36,975 bases of DNA from Archaeoglobus sp. JdFR-24. Its GTDB lineage: Archaea; Halobacteriota; Archaeoglobi; Archaeoglobales; Archaeoglobaceae. Every line of letters begins with the position of its first letter. Position 1 is the first letter of the stretch. The translations under genes and the position numbers were made by a program. Positions 24,854-31,996 of the stretch are shown here, piece after piece. The notes beneath the pieces were generated by a model, which was not told where the DNA came from, made no database searches, and saw nothing but the letters and a program-made list of their open reading frames with translations. The stretch lies in the NCBI GenBank assembly GCA_002011215.1, contig MTML01000142.1:1-36975 (forward strand). Direction: 5' to 3'.

Positions 24854-25888
24854 TTAATTCTTAACCAAGTCAATTTGAATAATATTAGAATCAATTATCG
24901 CTACGATATCTTTTAAACTGGTTCTTCTTGCTAACCCAGCAATTAAATTTTTTGAGTTTCTCATATGACTTATGTCGATCAGAATCCAGCCATTCTCTTG
25001 TTTAAAAATTTTGAAACCATTATATACTGCCCTTAGAACATTCTCTGGTTTGACAATATAACTCGCAAAGTTTATTTCGGACAGAATTGAAGGATTTGCA
25101 ATCATCACGTTGTCAGTTCCAATCAGCCAATTATGGTATTCTGAGAGTAATTCATAGTTATCCCTGTTTTCAAGCCCAAAAAAGAAATTAGATCGAAAGC
25201 AGGATACTACCGGGATATCCTCATCCATAGCTTTTTTCAAATTGCTCACCGATGCCCTGTTCATGTGGACTATAAAGTCCGGATCAAGTGAAAGAGCATC
25301 AGTAACGTCCTCATCATCTCTTTCTCCTGCATGTATGCTGAAATAGATTTTCTTTTTCCTTGCAATCTCCCTTAACTCTTCCAGAAAAACTTGATCATGA
25401 TCTCTGGTACTGCTCAACCCGAAGCCTGCCACGTATTCGTCATCAGCCATTTTTTGAGCCTCCTCGATGTTAAGTGGTCTCACCATCGGAATGCATGCTT
25501 TAAACTCATCTGCTCTTTTCAAGAGCTTCAGCCCCTCAATACCACCTTCTCTGAAATCCACCATTGAGGTTGTACCAGAAGCCACAGAATAACGAATTGA
25601 CACATTCATCGATCTTATAATCTCCTCTGATTCCACTCTGCTCAAAATTTTAAATTTATATCCTCCAGGCCCAACAAGGTTTTCAAGCGAAATTTTGGGT
25701 GGATCAAGGGCAACCGAGTCGCCAAGATGTACATGTGAATTGAAAAAAGATGGTAGTAATACATAATCAATCATCTCTCCTGATAGTTCTTTCTCCTCGA
25801 AATAAGAGGCATCATCTCTCAATTCAAGTTTTCCTTTCTTAATTTCCGCATTAATATTGATGAAATAACAATTCAGGCTCAGATCCAC
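24854..25888 (-). CDS. Metal-dependent amidohydrolase, chlorohydrolase/deaminase type
   Basis: This is an amidohydrolase-superfamily enzyme of 344 residues. Metal-site residues are visible: His52 and His54 (FFNSHVHLGD), His186 with Glu189 (SIHAGE), His208 (IVHMNRAS) and Asp259 (LIGTDNVM). This layout fits the single-metal nucleobase/nucleoside deaminase and chlorohydrolase branch (COG0402 type), but the protein is shorter than usual (about 420) and has reduced flanking beta domains. The substrate may be a modified purine or pyrimidine, a guess from the family and from the nucleoside transporter genes 4-11 kb away. The GTG at 25888 has a clear AGGTGA ribosome binding site upstream on the minus strand. 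Confidence 0.85.
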   Translation of the reverse strand: MDLSLNCYFININAEIKKGKLELRDDASYFEEKELSGEMIDYVLLPSFFNSHVHLGDSVALDPPKISLENLVGPGGYKFKILSRVESEEIIRSMNVSIRYSVASGTTSMVDFREGGIEGLKLLKRADEFKACIPMVRPLNIEEAQKMADDEYVAGFGLSSTRDHDQVFLEELREIARKKKIYFSIHAGERDDEDVTDALSLDPDFIVHMNRASVSNLKKAMDEDIPVVSCFRSNFFFGLENRDNYELLSEYHNWLIGTDNVMIANPSILSEINFASYIVKPENVLRAVYNGFKIFKQENGWILIDISHMRNSKNLIAGLARRTSLKDIVAIIDSNIIQIDLVKN

Positions 25889-26004
25889 AATTCACCTATT
25901 GCTGAACCATATATAAAATTCTATTGTTCCGTTTTGTGTTATTTTCTGGATTCATAATTTGCGCCTGGCTGAAAGTAAGAAACGCATAGTATACAACCAT
26001 TAAA

Positions 26005-26013
26005 GTTAAATAC
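26005..26013 (+). promoter_or_regulatory. TATA box of the Sec61-beta gene
   Basis: gttaaatac is centred 26 bases ahead of the ATG at 26035, which predicts a leaderless mRNA and supports that start over the ATG at 26020. Confidence 0.5.
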
Positions 26014-26034
26014 AACTCAATGAGAATCAGTACT

Positions 26035-26214
26035 ATGGCAAAGACTAAAAAAGCAAAGACTCCACCTCTGATGTCCTCGGCAGGAATAATGAGATACTTT
26101 GAGGAAGAAAATACTCAGATTAAGCTAAACCCGAAAAGCGTGGTTGTTTTCGGTATAGTGATCGGAGTGTTGATTTTTGCTCTGAATCTCTATTACAAAA
26201 TCCCAACTCAGTGA
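26035..26214 (+). CDS. secG: Preprotein translocase subunit Sec61-beta
   Basis: Sec61-beta (also called SecG in archaea) is the small tail-anchored subunit of the SecYE-beta protein channel. The 59-residue protein has a basic cytosolic N-terminus (MAKTKKAKTPPLMSSAGIMR), the family block YFEEENTQIKLNPKSVVV, and one C-terminal membrane helix (VFGIVIGVLIFALNLYY). This is the exact archaeal plan and length. The ATG at 26035 fits the promoter spacing. An ATG at 26020 adds five residues and is less likely. The next gene on the same strand begins 75 bases later with its own likely promoter. Confidence 0.92.
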   Translation: MAKTKKAKTPPLMSSAGIMRYFEEENTQIKLNPKSVVVFGIVIGVLIFALNLYYKIPTQ

Positions 26215-26289
26215 ATATTTGAAAAGACTAAACTAATCGAATTCAAAAGAGAACATAACTTTTTTATTAACTTAATATAATTCTGGAGT

Positions 26290-26952
26290 GTGAGTGAGTA
26301 CAGTAATAAGAGTGAATACAGTAATAATTTTCTAAATGTGCATAATGCTCCCAGAATCAAAAACGTTGAAATTATATTTGCTGGAAGGTCAAATGTGGGG
26401 AAGTCAACACTTTTTTCTGAGCTTTTTGGAGTGAAGGTGAGGAAAGGAAAGAGACCCGGAACGACAATAAAGCCCAATTCAATCCGATACAGAGATCTCA
26501 TAATCACTGATCTTCCGGGTTATGGTTTCATTCATGGCGTGAGTTATGAATTCAGTGAAAGAGTCAAGGATTTCATTGTCCATTACATAGAGAACAATAG
26601 CGACAGGATTATAGCTGCGGTGCATGTTGTGGATGGTAAATCGTTTCTTGATATAGTTGAAAGATGGGAGAAAAGGGGAGAGATTCCGATAGATATAGAG
26701 ATGTATGAATTTTTGAACGACTTCAATTTTCCAGTTTTTGTTGCGGTAAACAAAATGGATAAGGTGAAAGATAGCGATTCTGTGCTCAACGGAATTGCAG
26801 AAAAACTTGGGATACTGCCACCTTGGACGAACTGGAACAATATAATTTACCCTGTTTCTGCAAAGGAGGGGCAAACTGCTAACTTGAAAAATGCACTTAA
26901 AAATGTCCTGAGGAGATTGAAGAGAGATGACCTACTCCCGGTTTTTAAATAA
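26290..26952 (+). CDS. engB: EngB/YihA-family GTPase
   Basis: This is a TRAFAC GTPase of the EngB group, implicated in ribosome assembly in bacteria. In the 220-residue protein G1 is GRSNVGKST (residues 32-40). G2 lies in RPGTT, G3 is DLPGYGF, G4 is NKMD and G5 is SAKEG. The start is uncertain. The GTG at 26290 lies about 25 bases after a T-rich TATA-like element, so it could be leaderless. The first dozen codons come from a near-perfect short repeat (SEYSNKSEYSNN), which may not be part of the mature protein. A GTG at 26338 would start at VHNAPRIKNVEIIF, right before the first beta strand. Archaeal members are common but little studied. Confidence 0.9.
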   Translation: MSEYSNKSEYSNNFLNVHNAPRIKNVEIIFAGRSNVGKSTLFSELFGVKVRKGKRPGTTIKPNSIRYRDLIITDLPGYGFIHGVSYEFSERVKDFIVHYIENNSDRIIAAVHVVDGKSFLDIVERWEKRGEIPIDIEMYEFLNDFNFPVFVAVNKMDKVKDSDSVLNGIAEKLGILPPWTNWNNIIYPVSAKEGQTANLKNALKNVLRRLKRDDLLPVFK

Positions 26953-27090
26953 TATGATACAAGCTTTTAAATATTTGTTGAAATGAATATTATTTTTTAT
27001 TTTTAGATATTTATGTTCTAAGTTATATGAACCTCATGATGATTTGCGAAAGTATTATTACCTAACAGAACAACAATATATTGGATAACC

Positions 27091-27264
27091 ATGAGGCGTT
27101 TTAAGTGGAGACTTTTCAGGAAAAAGGGCAAGTCCAAGGAGGCGAGACGGGAAGAGAAGCTCTTGCATCAGAATGTGAAAGACATTAAGCATGAAGTTCT
27201 TTCGAGAGGGGAAAGAGAAGGCATACGAAGTATTGCAAAGGAACTTCTTACAGAGGAGGAGTGA
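27091..27264 (+). CDS. Small basic protein, unrecognised
   Basis: This 57-codon frame runs from the ATG at 27091 to the TGA at 27262. It starts very basic (MRRFKWRLFRKKGKSKEARR) and ends acidic and helical (GIRSIAKELLTEEE). The composition looks like a real RNA- or ribosome-associated small protein, but I do not recognise it. It ends with GAGGAGGAGTGA, whose GGAGG (27255-27259) would be a fine ribosome binding site for the following ubiquitin-like gene, suggesting coupling. The upstream ggataacc is only a weak ribosome binding site. The main doubt is that an ATG in another frame at 27191 could extend the next gene over its 3' half. Confidence 0.5.
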   Translation: MRRFKWRLFRKKGKSKEARREEKLLHQNVKDIKHEVLSRGEREGIRSIAKELLTEEE

Positions 27265-27301
27265 AACCATAACCACAGAAACCATAAAAACGAAAGAAAA
27301 A

Positions 27302-27514
27302 GTGAAAATAAAAATTTCTTTTATTGGCGGAGGTTTCTCCGAGAAAGAGACCAAACTGGAGTTTGATAAGGGCAAAACATATCTTGATCTTTTAAATATT
27401 TTTAATATTAATCCTGAAACGGTTCTTTTACTTAAAAACGGCACACCAGTACCCCTTGATGATGAGATCTCGGATGGGGAGGTAAAAGTGATGCGGGTGA
27501 TTTCCGGGGGTTAG
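27302..27514 (+). CDS. Ubiquitin-like beta-grasp protein, SAMP/MoaD/ThiS type
   Basis: This small beta-grasp protein ends in ISGG. The C-terminal Gly-Gly is adenylated and used for sulfur transfer (MoaD, ThiS) or protein tagging (SAMP) in archaea. The core KIKISFIGGGF, TYLDLLNIFNINPETVLLLKNGTPV, DDEISDGEVKVMRVISGG has the usual order and length of about 70. The start is unclear. The GTG at 27302 gives a minimal complete fold but has no ribosome binding site. The good GGAGG at 27255-27259 points at codon 27269, which is ATA. An ATG at 27191 would overlap the small upstream gene out of frame. All three share the stop at 27512-27514. No E1-like or MoaE gene is in the window. Confidence 0.85.
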   Translation: MKIKISFIGGGFSEKETKLEFDKGKTYLDLLNIFNINPETVLLLKNGTPVPLDDEISDGEVKVMRVISGG

Positions 27515-27685
27515 CGAGATAGTTTAAATGTGGGAATTTTAAATGTTGGATATGGCTTAAGCTATTCTGGAGTTAGAACATCCGAGATTGTCAAGATAAC
27601 AACAAAAGATCTAAAGAGTACCATAGGCGAATTTCCTTTCTCTTTGAGAAAAACAAGTTTATTTCTACCTCTATCTAAAAAATAA
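27515..27685 (+). pseudogene. Possible tyrosine-recombinase (integrase) fragment
   Basis: After the ubiquitin-like gene a 56-codon open stretch reads GYGLSYSGVRTSEIVKITTK and KDLKSTIGEF. The block SGVRTSEIVKI resembles the GLRxSEl motif around the first catalytic arginine of tyrosine recombinases (Xer/phage integrase), and KDL sits where the next strand begins. There is no good start codon, and nothing like the remaining catalytic residues (HxxR, Tyr) follows before the TAA at 27683. If real it is a short leftover of an integrated element. The match is short and could be chance. Confidence 0.3.
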
Positions 27686-27809
27686 TTCAATCAGTAAGAA
27701 TTTTACTGCCAGATTGGTTGACGTGCCCAAATTCAAAATTCCTTAATAAAAATTTGATTAAAATAAAAAATACAAAAAATAATAAAACCTCAAACAAAGT
27801 CTCAAACAT

Positions 27810-28172
27810 CTACTGTCTGTGTCTGAAAACTTCACCGAGATCTAATTCAATTCTCTGGCCAATCAAATCAGTAACTTCACCAAGCATATCAAGTAATTTG
27901 TTATAGGAATCAAGGAAATTTGCAACACTCTCTCGAGCATTTAATTTTGATTGTAAATCAGTTAATTGGCCTAGTAATTCCTGATCAATTTCACCAGAGA
28001 GCTGTTTTCCTATAAAATCCTGTTGTTTCTGCTGAAATTCAACTAAAAGTTCCTGTGTTTCTGAGTCTGCTTTCAATAACTCTTCTTTTCGGACAAAATC
28101 CTTATATTCCTCAGTTTCTGCAATAGCTTCAGACAGTGCAATGGCTTTCTCTCTTACCGAATCATCCAACAT
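27810..28172 (-). CDS. YlbF/YmcA-family helical protein
   Basis: This 120-residue, all-helical protein resembles the YlbF/YmcA family. In Bacillus these act with YaaT on RNase Y and sporulation or competence; in archaea their role is unknown. Family landmarks are REKAIALSEAIAETEEYKDFVRKEELLKAD near the N-terminus (residues about 5-36), then EFQQKQQDF and the helix LTDLQSKLNARESVANFL. Residues 5-110 cover the domain. The ATG at 28172 follows AGGTGA by eight bases on the minus strand. It lies about 90 bases downstream of the RNase P subunit gene on the same strand, an RNA-related neighbour. Confidence 0.8.
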   Translation of the reverse strand: MLDDSVREKAIALSEAIAETEEYKDFVRKEELLKADSETQELLVEFQQKQQDFIGKQLSGEIDQELLGQLTDLQSKLNARESVANFLDSYNKLLDMLGEVTDLIGQRIELDLGEVFRHRQ

Positions 28173-28263
28173 TTTCAAATTCACCTACCTTTTTATTTCA
28201 ATGGCTTTTTAGGGGTTATTTTAACTTTTCTATTAAATATTTTAGAAAGAGTATTTTTAGAGT

Positions 28264-28575
28264 TCAGTTTTCCCTCCTTTTATAGGGCATTCTCTTTGTA
28301 AATCCACAGTTGAGGCATCTGATTATCTTTACACCCCTGTTAAGTCTGATGCTGACACAATCCGAACTGAATGGAGAAAAACACTTCCTGCAAAAGGTGT
28401 TTCTGTACTTTTCAGGGATTTTCACTCTATATCTTATTGAAATCTTCATCGCAAGCTCCACATATCGTTTTGCCAGATTAAAATCTCTCAACTTTACAAT
28501 ATGGGCTCTTTCGAGAAGATATTCTATCCTCTCAGAAGCTATTTTCTTCTCCAGTTTTTTGTCTCTTTTAATCAT
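28264..28575 (-). CDS. rnp4: RNase P protein component 4 (Rpr2/Rpp21 family)
   Basis: Rnp4 is a zinc-ribbon subunit of archaeal RNase P, which trims 5' leaders from tRNA precursors. The 103-residue protein has an N-terminal pair of helices (IASERIEYLLERAHIVKLRDFNLAKRYVELA, residues about 12-42), then YRVKIPEKYRNTFCRKC and CLNCGFTKRMPYK. The paired CxxC motifs bind zinc. Rpr2-type length is normal. The ATG at 28575 is chosen over a TTG three codons upstream. No strong ribosome binding site is seen. It is on the minus strand immediately downstream of the BMP lipoprotein gene, 15 bases after the end of that frame, so the two may be co-transcribed. Confidence 0.9.
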   Translation of the reverse strand: MIKRDKKLEKKIASERIEYLLERAHIVKLRDFNLAKRYVELAMKISIRYRVKIPEKYRNTFCRKCFSPFSSDCVSIRLNRGVKIIRCLNCGFTKRMPYKRREN

Positions 28576-28599
28576 ACAAATCAAAAAAATAGAAAAGAT

Positions 28600-29733
28600 T
28601 TAGCTGGATTGCGGGATCTCTCCCTTCACATTGTCGACGAAGAAGTTCATGGAGAGAAGTTCCTCATCACTCATTACTTCCCCTTCAGCTTTTACAAGCT
28701 CTCCTTTCTGGTTTTTAATTGGACCTACGAAGGGATACTGCTCTGGAACTTCACCCTTAAGATATTTCTCCTTCTCTTCCATCACTATTTGCTTTACGTT
28801 CTCTGGTACAACTTCATTGAAGGGTGCAAGTTCAACCAGTCCCTTATCGATTCCCCACCAGATTTCCTCACTCTTCCATGTGCCCTTCATCACATTCTCT
28901 ACAACGTAACTGTAGACCACACTCCAGTTCCAGATTGGGGCAGTAAGATGTGCTTTTGGAGCAAAGTGGGACATGTCACTGTTGTAGCCTATTGAATACA
29001 CACCTCTTTCCTCTGCTGCCTGCTGTGGCCCGGGAGAGTCCTGATGCTGAGCTATGACATCACATCCCTGATCGAGTAAACTTATTGCAGCTTCCTTCTC
29101 TTTTGCCGGGTCGTACCAGGTTCCTGTCCAGACGACAATTACCTCAGCATCCGGGTTCACTTTCTTTACACCGAGAGCGAAGGCATTGATTCCTCTGATC
29201 ACCTCAGGTATTGGATGAGCTGCAACATATCCAATCTTGTTTGTTTTTGTCATGCTACCAGCCACGATTCCACTCAAATACCTGGCCTGATACATTCTAC
29301 CGAAATACGTGCCAACGTTATCTGCGGTCTTGTAACCGCTGCAGTGCATAAAGACAGTATCAGGGAAATCCTTTGCAACTGTTATGGTGGGATCCATGTA
29401 ACCGAAGGAGGTTGTGAATATTATATCGAATCCCTGCTCCGCATACTCTCTGATTACCCTCTCTGCATCCGGCCCCTCAGGAACGGCCTCAGAATACTTC
29501 GTTTCAACACCGTACTTCTTTTCGATGAATATCCTGCCCTGATCATGAGCATAGCTCCAGCCTGCATCACCAATAGGACTTACATAAACAAATGCAACCT
29601 TCAGTTTCTTTTCCATGGTTTGTGAGGGGGGCTGAGTTGGTGTAGGAGTTGGAGCTGGCTTCTCTTGCTGGGCACAACCAGTTAACAGCAATGCCAATAT
29701 CAAAACCGACAGCAACACTATTCCACGTTTCAT
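28600..29733 (-). CDS. BMP-family substrate-binding lipoprotein (nucleoside ABC uptake)
   Basis: This extracytoplasmic binding protein of 377 residues is in the Med/BmpA/PnrA family, which mostly bind purine nucleosides. Residues 1-19 are a signal peptide with lipobox LLTGC (Cys20, lipid anchor), followed by a Pro/Thr linker (about 25-39). The two-lobed domain starts KVAFVYVSPIGDAGWSYAHDQG and includes FDIIFTTSFGYMDPT, KIGYVAAHPIPEVIRGINAFALG and YSIGYNSDMSHFAPKAHLT. The matching ATPase and two permeases are encoded 3-6 kb away on the other strand. The ATG at 29733 sits about 23 bases after TATA-like tttaaacata, hence probably leaderless. The ligand is inferred from the family. Confidence 0.91.
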   Translation of the reverse strand: MKRGIVLLSVLILALLLTGCAQQEKPAPTPTPTQPPSQTMEKKLKVAFVYVSPIGDAGWSYAHDQGRIFIEKKYGVETKYSEAVPEGPDAERVIREYAEQGFDIIFTTSFGYMDPTITVAKDFPDTVFMHCSGYKTADNVGTYFGRMYQARYLSGIVAGSMTKTNKIGYVAAHPIPEVIRGINAFALGVKKVNPDAEVIVVWTGTWYDPAKEKEAAISLLDQGCDVIAQHQDSPGPQQAAEERGVYSIGYNSDMSHFAPKAHLTAPIWNWSVVYSYVVENVMKGTWKSEEIWWGIDKGLVELAPFNEVVPENVKQIVMEEKEKYLKGEVPEQYPFVGPIKNQKGELVKAEGEVMSDEELLSMNFFVDNVKGEIPQSS

Positions 29734-29779
29734 GTTCAGGAGTGTGGTTGTTTAAACATAAACTTTACCATTTTACCCA

Positions 29780-29805
29780 TTCGGTTTGTTCATCCTGAAA
29801 CCGAA
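29780..29805. promoter_or_regulatory. Inverted repeat between divergent BMP and amidohydrolase promoters
   Basis: ttcggttt (29780-29787) and aaaccgaa (29798-29805) are perfect 8-base inverted arms with a 10-base spacer. The element lies between the TATA-like boxes of the two divergent genes (29751-29760 on minus, about 29811-29822 on plus). It is a good candidate operator acting on both. Confidence 0.5.
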
Positions 29806-29838
29806 AAAGTGAATAATTATAGAACAAAATTTCACCCC

Positions 29839-30654
29839 ATGATAATCGACACTCACGCACAGCTCTGGACGAAGGAAATAGTATCCAGAATGCCAGAAGA
29901 AATGGTTAAAAGCTATGCCAGAGTTTTTGGAAAGGACTTTGATGTAAGCATTGAGAAAATGATCGAAGATATGGATACTGCAAATGTTGATAAGGCAGTT
30001 GTTGTTGGAGTGGATGCTGAAACTACATTCGATTACATAGTATCCAACGAAGCAGTCTCAAGAGCAGTCAAGGAGAGCAATGGAAGGCTTATTGGTTTTG
30101 CCGGGGTGGATCCACACAAAGGTACAGTAGCTCTGAAAGAGCTTGAAAGGGCTATTGATGATTTAAAACTTAAAGGTTTGAAACTCATGCCCCACCTTCA
30201 CATGCTCGAACCAAATCATAGAAAGATGTATCCCATTTACGAACTTGCCATGAATTTAGACATTCCGATATTGTTTCACACCGGCACTCAATTCCACAGA
30301 GGAACAAAGATAAGATACTGCAAACCAGTTTACGTTGATGATGTTGCGGTTGACTTCCCAGATTTGAAATTAATTATAGCTCATTTCGGCTATCCATGGT
30401 ATGAAGAGGCTCTTTCAGTAGTAAGAAGAAATGAAAATGTTTTCTTTAACATTGCAGGATGGAGTCCAAAATACATTCCAGAAGTTGTAATAAAGCAGAT
30501 GAACAGTGTTCTCAGTGAAAGAGTCCTGTTTGGAACCGATTATCCACTGATGAACTACAACAGGGTGATTGAAGAACTGAAATCACTCAATCTTAAGAAG
30601 AGAACCTACAGAAAAATGTTTTACGAGAATCCAAAAAAGCTCGGGATAATATAG
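29839..30654 (+). CDS. Amidohydrolase family 2 protein (TIM-barrel metal hydrolase)
   Basis: This 272-residue protein is of the amidohydrolase-2 (COG2159) kind, which includes ACMSD-like decarboxylases and hydrolases acting on ring or carboxylate substrates. The N-terminus MIIDTHAQLW has a metal-site histidine, but the usual HxH is HA-x, so one ligand is replaced. Further ligands are GLKLMPHLHM, ILFHTGTQFHRG, LIIAHFGYPW and the late aspartate in VLFGTDYPLM. The ATG at 29839 lies about 25 bases after TATA-like taattata, so the mRNA may be leaderless. Readings from 29809 would run over that element. It is divergent from the BMP lipoprotein gene. The substrate is unknown. Confidence 0.87.
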   Translation: MIIDTHAQLWTKEIVSRMPEEMVKSYARVFGKDFDVSIEKMIEDMDTANVDKAVVVGVDAETTFDYIVSNEAVSRAVKESNGRLIGFAGVDPHKGTVALKELERAIDDLKLKGLKLMPHLHMLEPNHRKMYPIYELAMNLDIPILFHTGTQFHRGTKIRYCKPVYVDDVAVDFPDLKLIIAHFGYPWYEEALSVVRRNENVFFNIAGWSPKYIPEVVIKQMNSVLSERVLFGTDYPLMNYNRVIEELKSLNLKKRTYRKMFYENPKKLGII

Positions 30655-30695
30655 TAGCAGTTAATTTTTAACTTAATTCCTGACCGTCTGTAAAG

Positions 30696-31319
30696 TCAGT
30701 TCAGCATTCTAAACTTTATTTCACCAATCCCGAGATCACAGTTTATAAAGGCAACATACTTCCCATCCTCGGTTCCTGAGATTTTCGTCTGTCCAATCTG
30801 CCCAATCCCAACACTACCTTTAACAACAGTCTTTACATCCTTGGGAACAAGAAAGACGATTTCACCTATTCCACCATCAATATTAACAAACACGTCTCTT
30901 TCTGGCAGTTCGACAGTTACCTTCCCTATAGCAAAGTCAATATTGGCTTCATTTCCAGTCACAACGAAAATATCATCTCCACTTTTACTTGAATCCCATG
31001 TCACGAAGATTTCTCCAGCTGTAAACTCAATATTACCATTTTCCTGTGAGACTGAAATGGCATTAATTGATGTGGAAGTTAGGAGGAGAGCCATCAAGGA
31101 GAGAAAAGCCACAACCAACGCCAATCCTGTGAGAATTTGCCTCTGCCACCCTATAGTGAGTACAGCAAAACCAATAAACACTAAGGATAAAGGGAAAATT
31201 TTGATGAGAATATCGCTATATAACTCAATATATTGTGTAAAGTTATCAAGAAATCCAAAAGATGAGATAAACAAAATCAACCCCAAAATAACTAAAAAAA
31301 CCCCCAAACCTCTACTCAT
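30696..31319 (-). CDS. LiaF-like membrane protein
   Basis: This 207-residue protein has four hydrophobic segments (residues about 5-24, 36-56, 62-80 and 68-82, the last two closely packed) and then a beta-rich C-terminal domain. That domain contains repeated short strands such as NIEFTAGEIFV, NIDFAIGKVTVELPE and VNIDGGIGEIVFLVP. This resembles the C-terminal domain of LiaF-like envelope-stress proteins (cell wall-active antibiotics response family). Its ATG at 31319 overlaps the end of the PspC gene by eight bases, with GAGGTAGAG as ribosome binding site, so the two are coupled. Bacterial relatives work with two-component systems; none is seen here. Confidence 0.75.
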   Translation of the reverse strand: MSRGLGVFLVILGLILFISSFGFLDNFTQYIELYSDILIKIFPLSLVFIGFAVLTIGWQRQILTGLALVVAFLSLMALLLTSTSINAISVSQENGNIEFTAGEIFVTWDSSKSGDDIFVVTGNEANIDFAIGKVTVELPERDVFVNIDGGIGEIVFLVPKDVKTVVKGSVGIGQIGQTKISGTEDGKYVAFINCDLGIGEIKFRMLN

Positions 31320-31731
31320 TTTCTCTACCTCTCCTCAATATGAGAGCCAATCCGAGAAGAACAAGTAAGATTCCCAGAATCTGAGATGATGATATGAAAA
31401 ACGAAACAAATTCTCTGATGAGTAGATAAAAACCAACAACAATCAATCCGAGAGCAAACAGCTTCTTTCTCTCATCAACATTTTCAAATGAATGTCTATC
31501 TATATCGACTGAAACCTCACTATCCTTTTCACTCACATCCTCATCAGTTTTGGGCTTTTCGGGAATAATTATTGCAAGCAGAATATACAAGAGAATTCCG
31601 GATCCATGATAGATTGTCGCCACAATAAAGATCAGCCTGATGATTGTCGGGTCAACATCAAAGTATCTTGCTAAACCGCCACAAACACCAAAAATTATCC
31701 TGTCCTTCCTGCTCCTGTAAAGCTTTACCAT
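31312..31731 (-). CDS. PspC-domain membrane protein
   Basis: This 139-residue membrane protein has an N-terminal PspC domain: VKLYRSRKDRIIFGVCGGLARYFDVDPTIIRLIFIVAT, residues about 1-40, with a re-entrant helix. Then come a membrane helix (GILLYILLAIIIPEKP), an acidic cytosolic linker (residues about 58-85), and two more hydrophobic segments (LFALGLIVVGFYLLI, ILGILLVLLGLALIL). PspC proteins sense membrane stress in bacteria. The ATG at 31731 lies about 24 bases after a TATA box, so it is probably leaderless. A GTG two codons earlier is possible. It heads a two-gene unit with the LiaF-like protein. Confidence 0.87.
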   Translation of the reverse strand: MVKLYRSRKDRIIFGVCGGLARYFDVDPTIIRLIFIVATIYHGSGILLYILLAIIIPEKPKTDEDVSEKDSEVSVDIDRHSFENVDERKKLFALGLIVVGFYLLIREFVSFFISSSQILGILLVLLGLALILRRGRENE

Positions 31732-31750
31732 ATCCACATTGCAACACTGA

Positions 31751-31760
31751 TATATTTATG
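31751..31760 (-). promoter_or_regulatory. TATA box of the PspC/LiaF-like unit
   Basis: cataaatata on the minus strand is centred about 24 bases before the ATG at 31731. The divergent phosphoribosyltransferase promoter is about 210 bases away. I see no gene in the 265 bases between the two start codons. Confidence 0.55.
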
Positions 31761-31967
31761 TTTTTCCAAGCCTATCTGCCATTTTAGCCAGGATAAGCGT
31801 AGAATTGATCATGAGGCACACACCCTATAATAACTATACAGAAATCATCACTACCAGATGTTTTTGAAGATCACTTGTATTTACCTTTATTATTTTAAAG
31901 TGTCTTAATGCATTTTTATACACTTTCATAACCAATCCACAAACTGAGTTCTTCGATAATTGGAAAA

Positions 31968-31977
31968 AGTTTAAAAC
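31968..31977 (+). promoter_or_regulatory. TATA box of the phosphoribosyltransferase/ABC transporter unit
   Basis: agtttaaaac is centred about 25 bases before the ATG at 31997, predicting a leaderless mRNA. It is bracketed by 7-base inverted arms ctgagtt (31944-31950) and aactcag (31975-31981), 24 bases apart, a possible control site. Confidence 0.5.
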
Positions 31978-31996
31978 TCAGGGGCAATGCAGTGCT

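Noticed and set aside
27036..27090. atgatga resembling the C box of a C/D guide RNA ahead of the small basic protein
   Set aside because: No D box (CTGA) or second box pair at a suitable distance was found, so it does not form a guide RNA.
27686..27809. A-rich spacer with aaaataaaaaa-type runs, considered as a CRISPR leader or repeat array
   Set aside because: No repeated units of constant length and spacing are present. No cas gene is in the window.
28501..28995. Long plus-strand frame opposite the RNase P subunit and BMP lipoprotein genes
   Set aside because: It is antisense to two well-recognised genes, has no family likeness and is rich in Phe/Leu/His as expected from reversed A+T-rich coding DNA.
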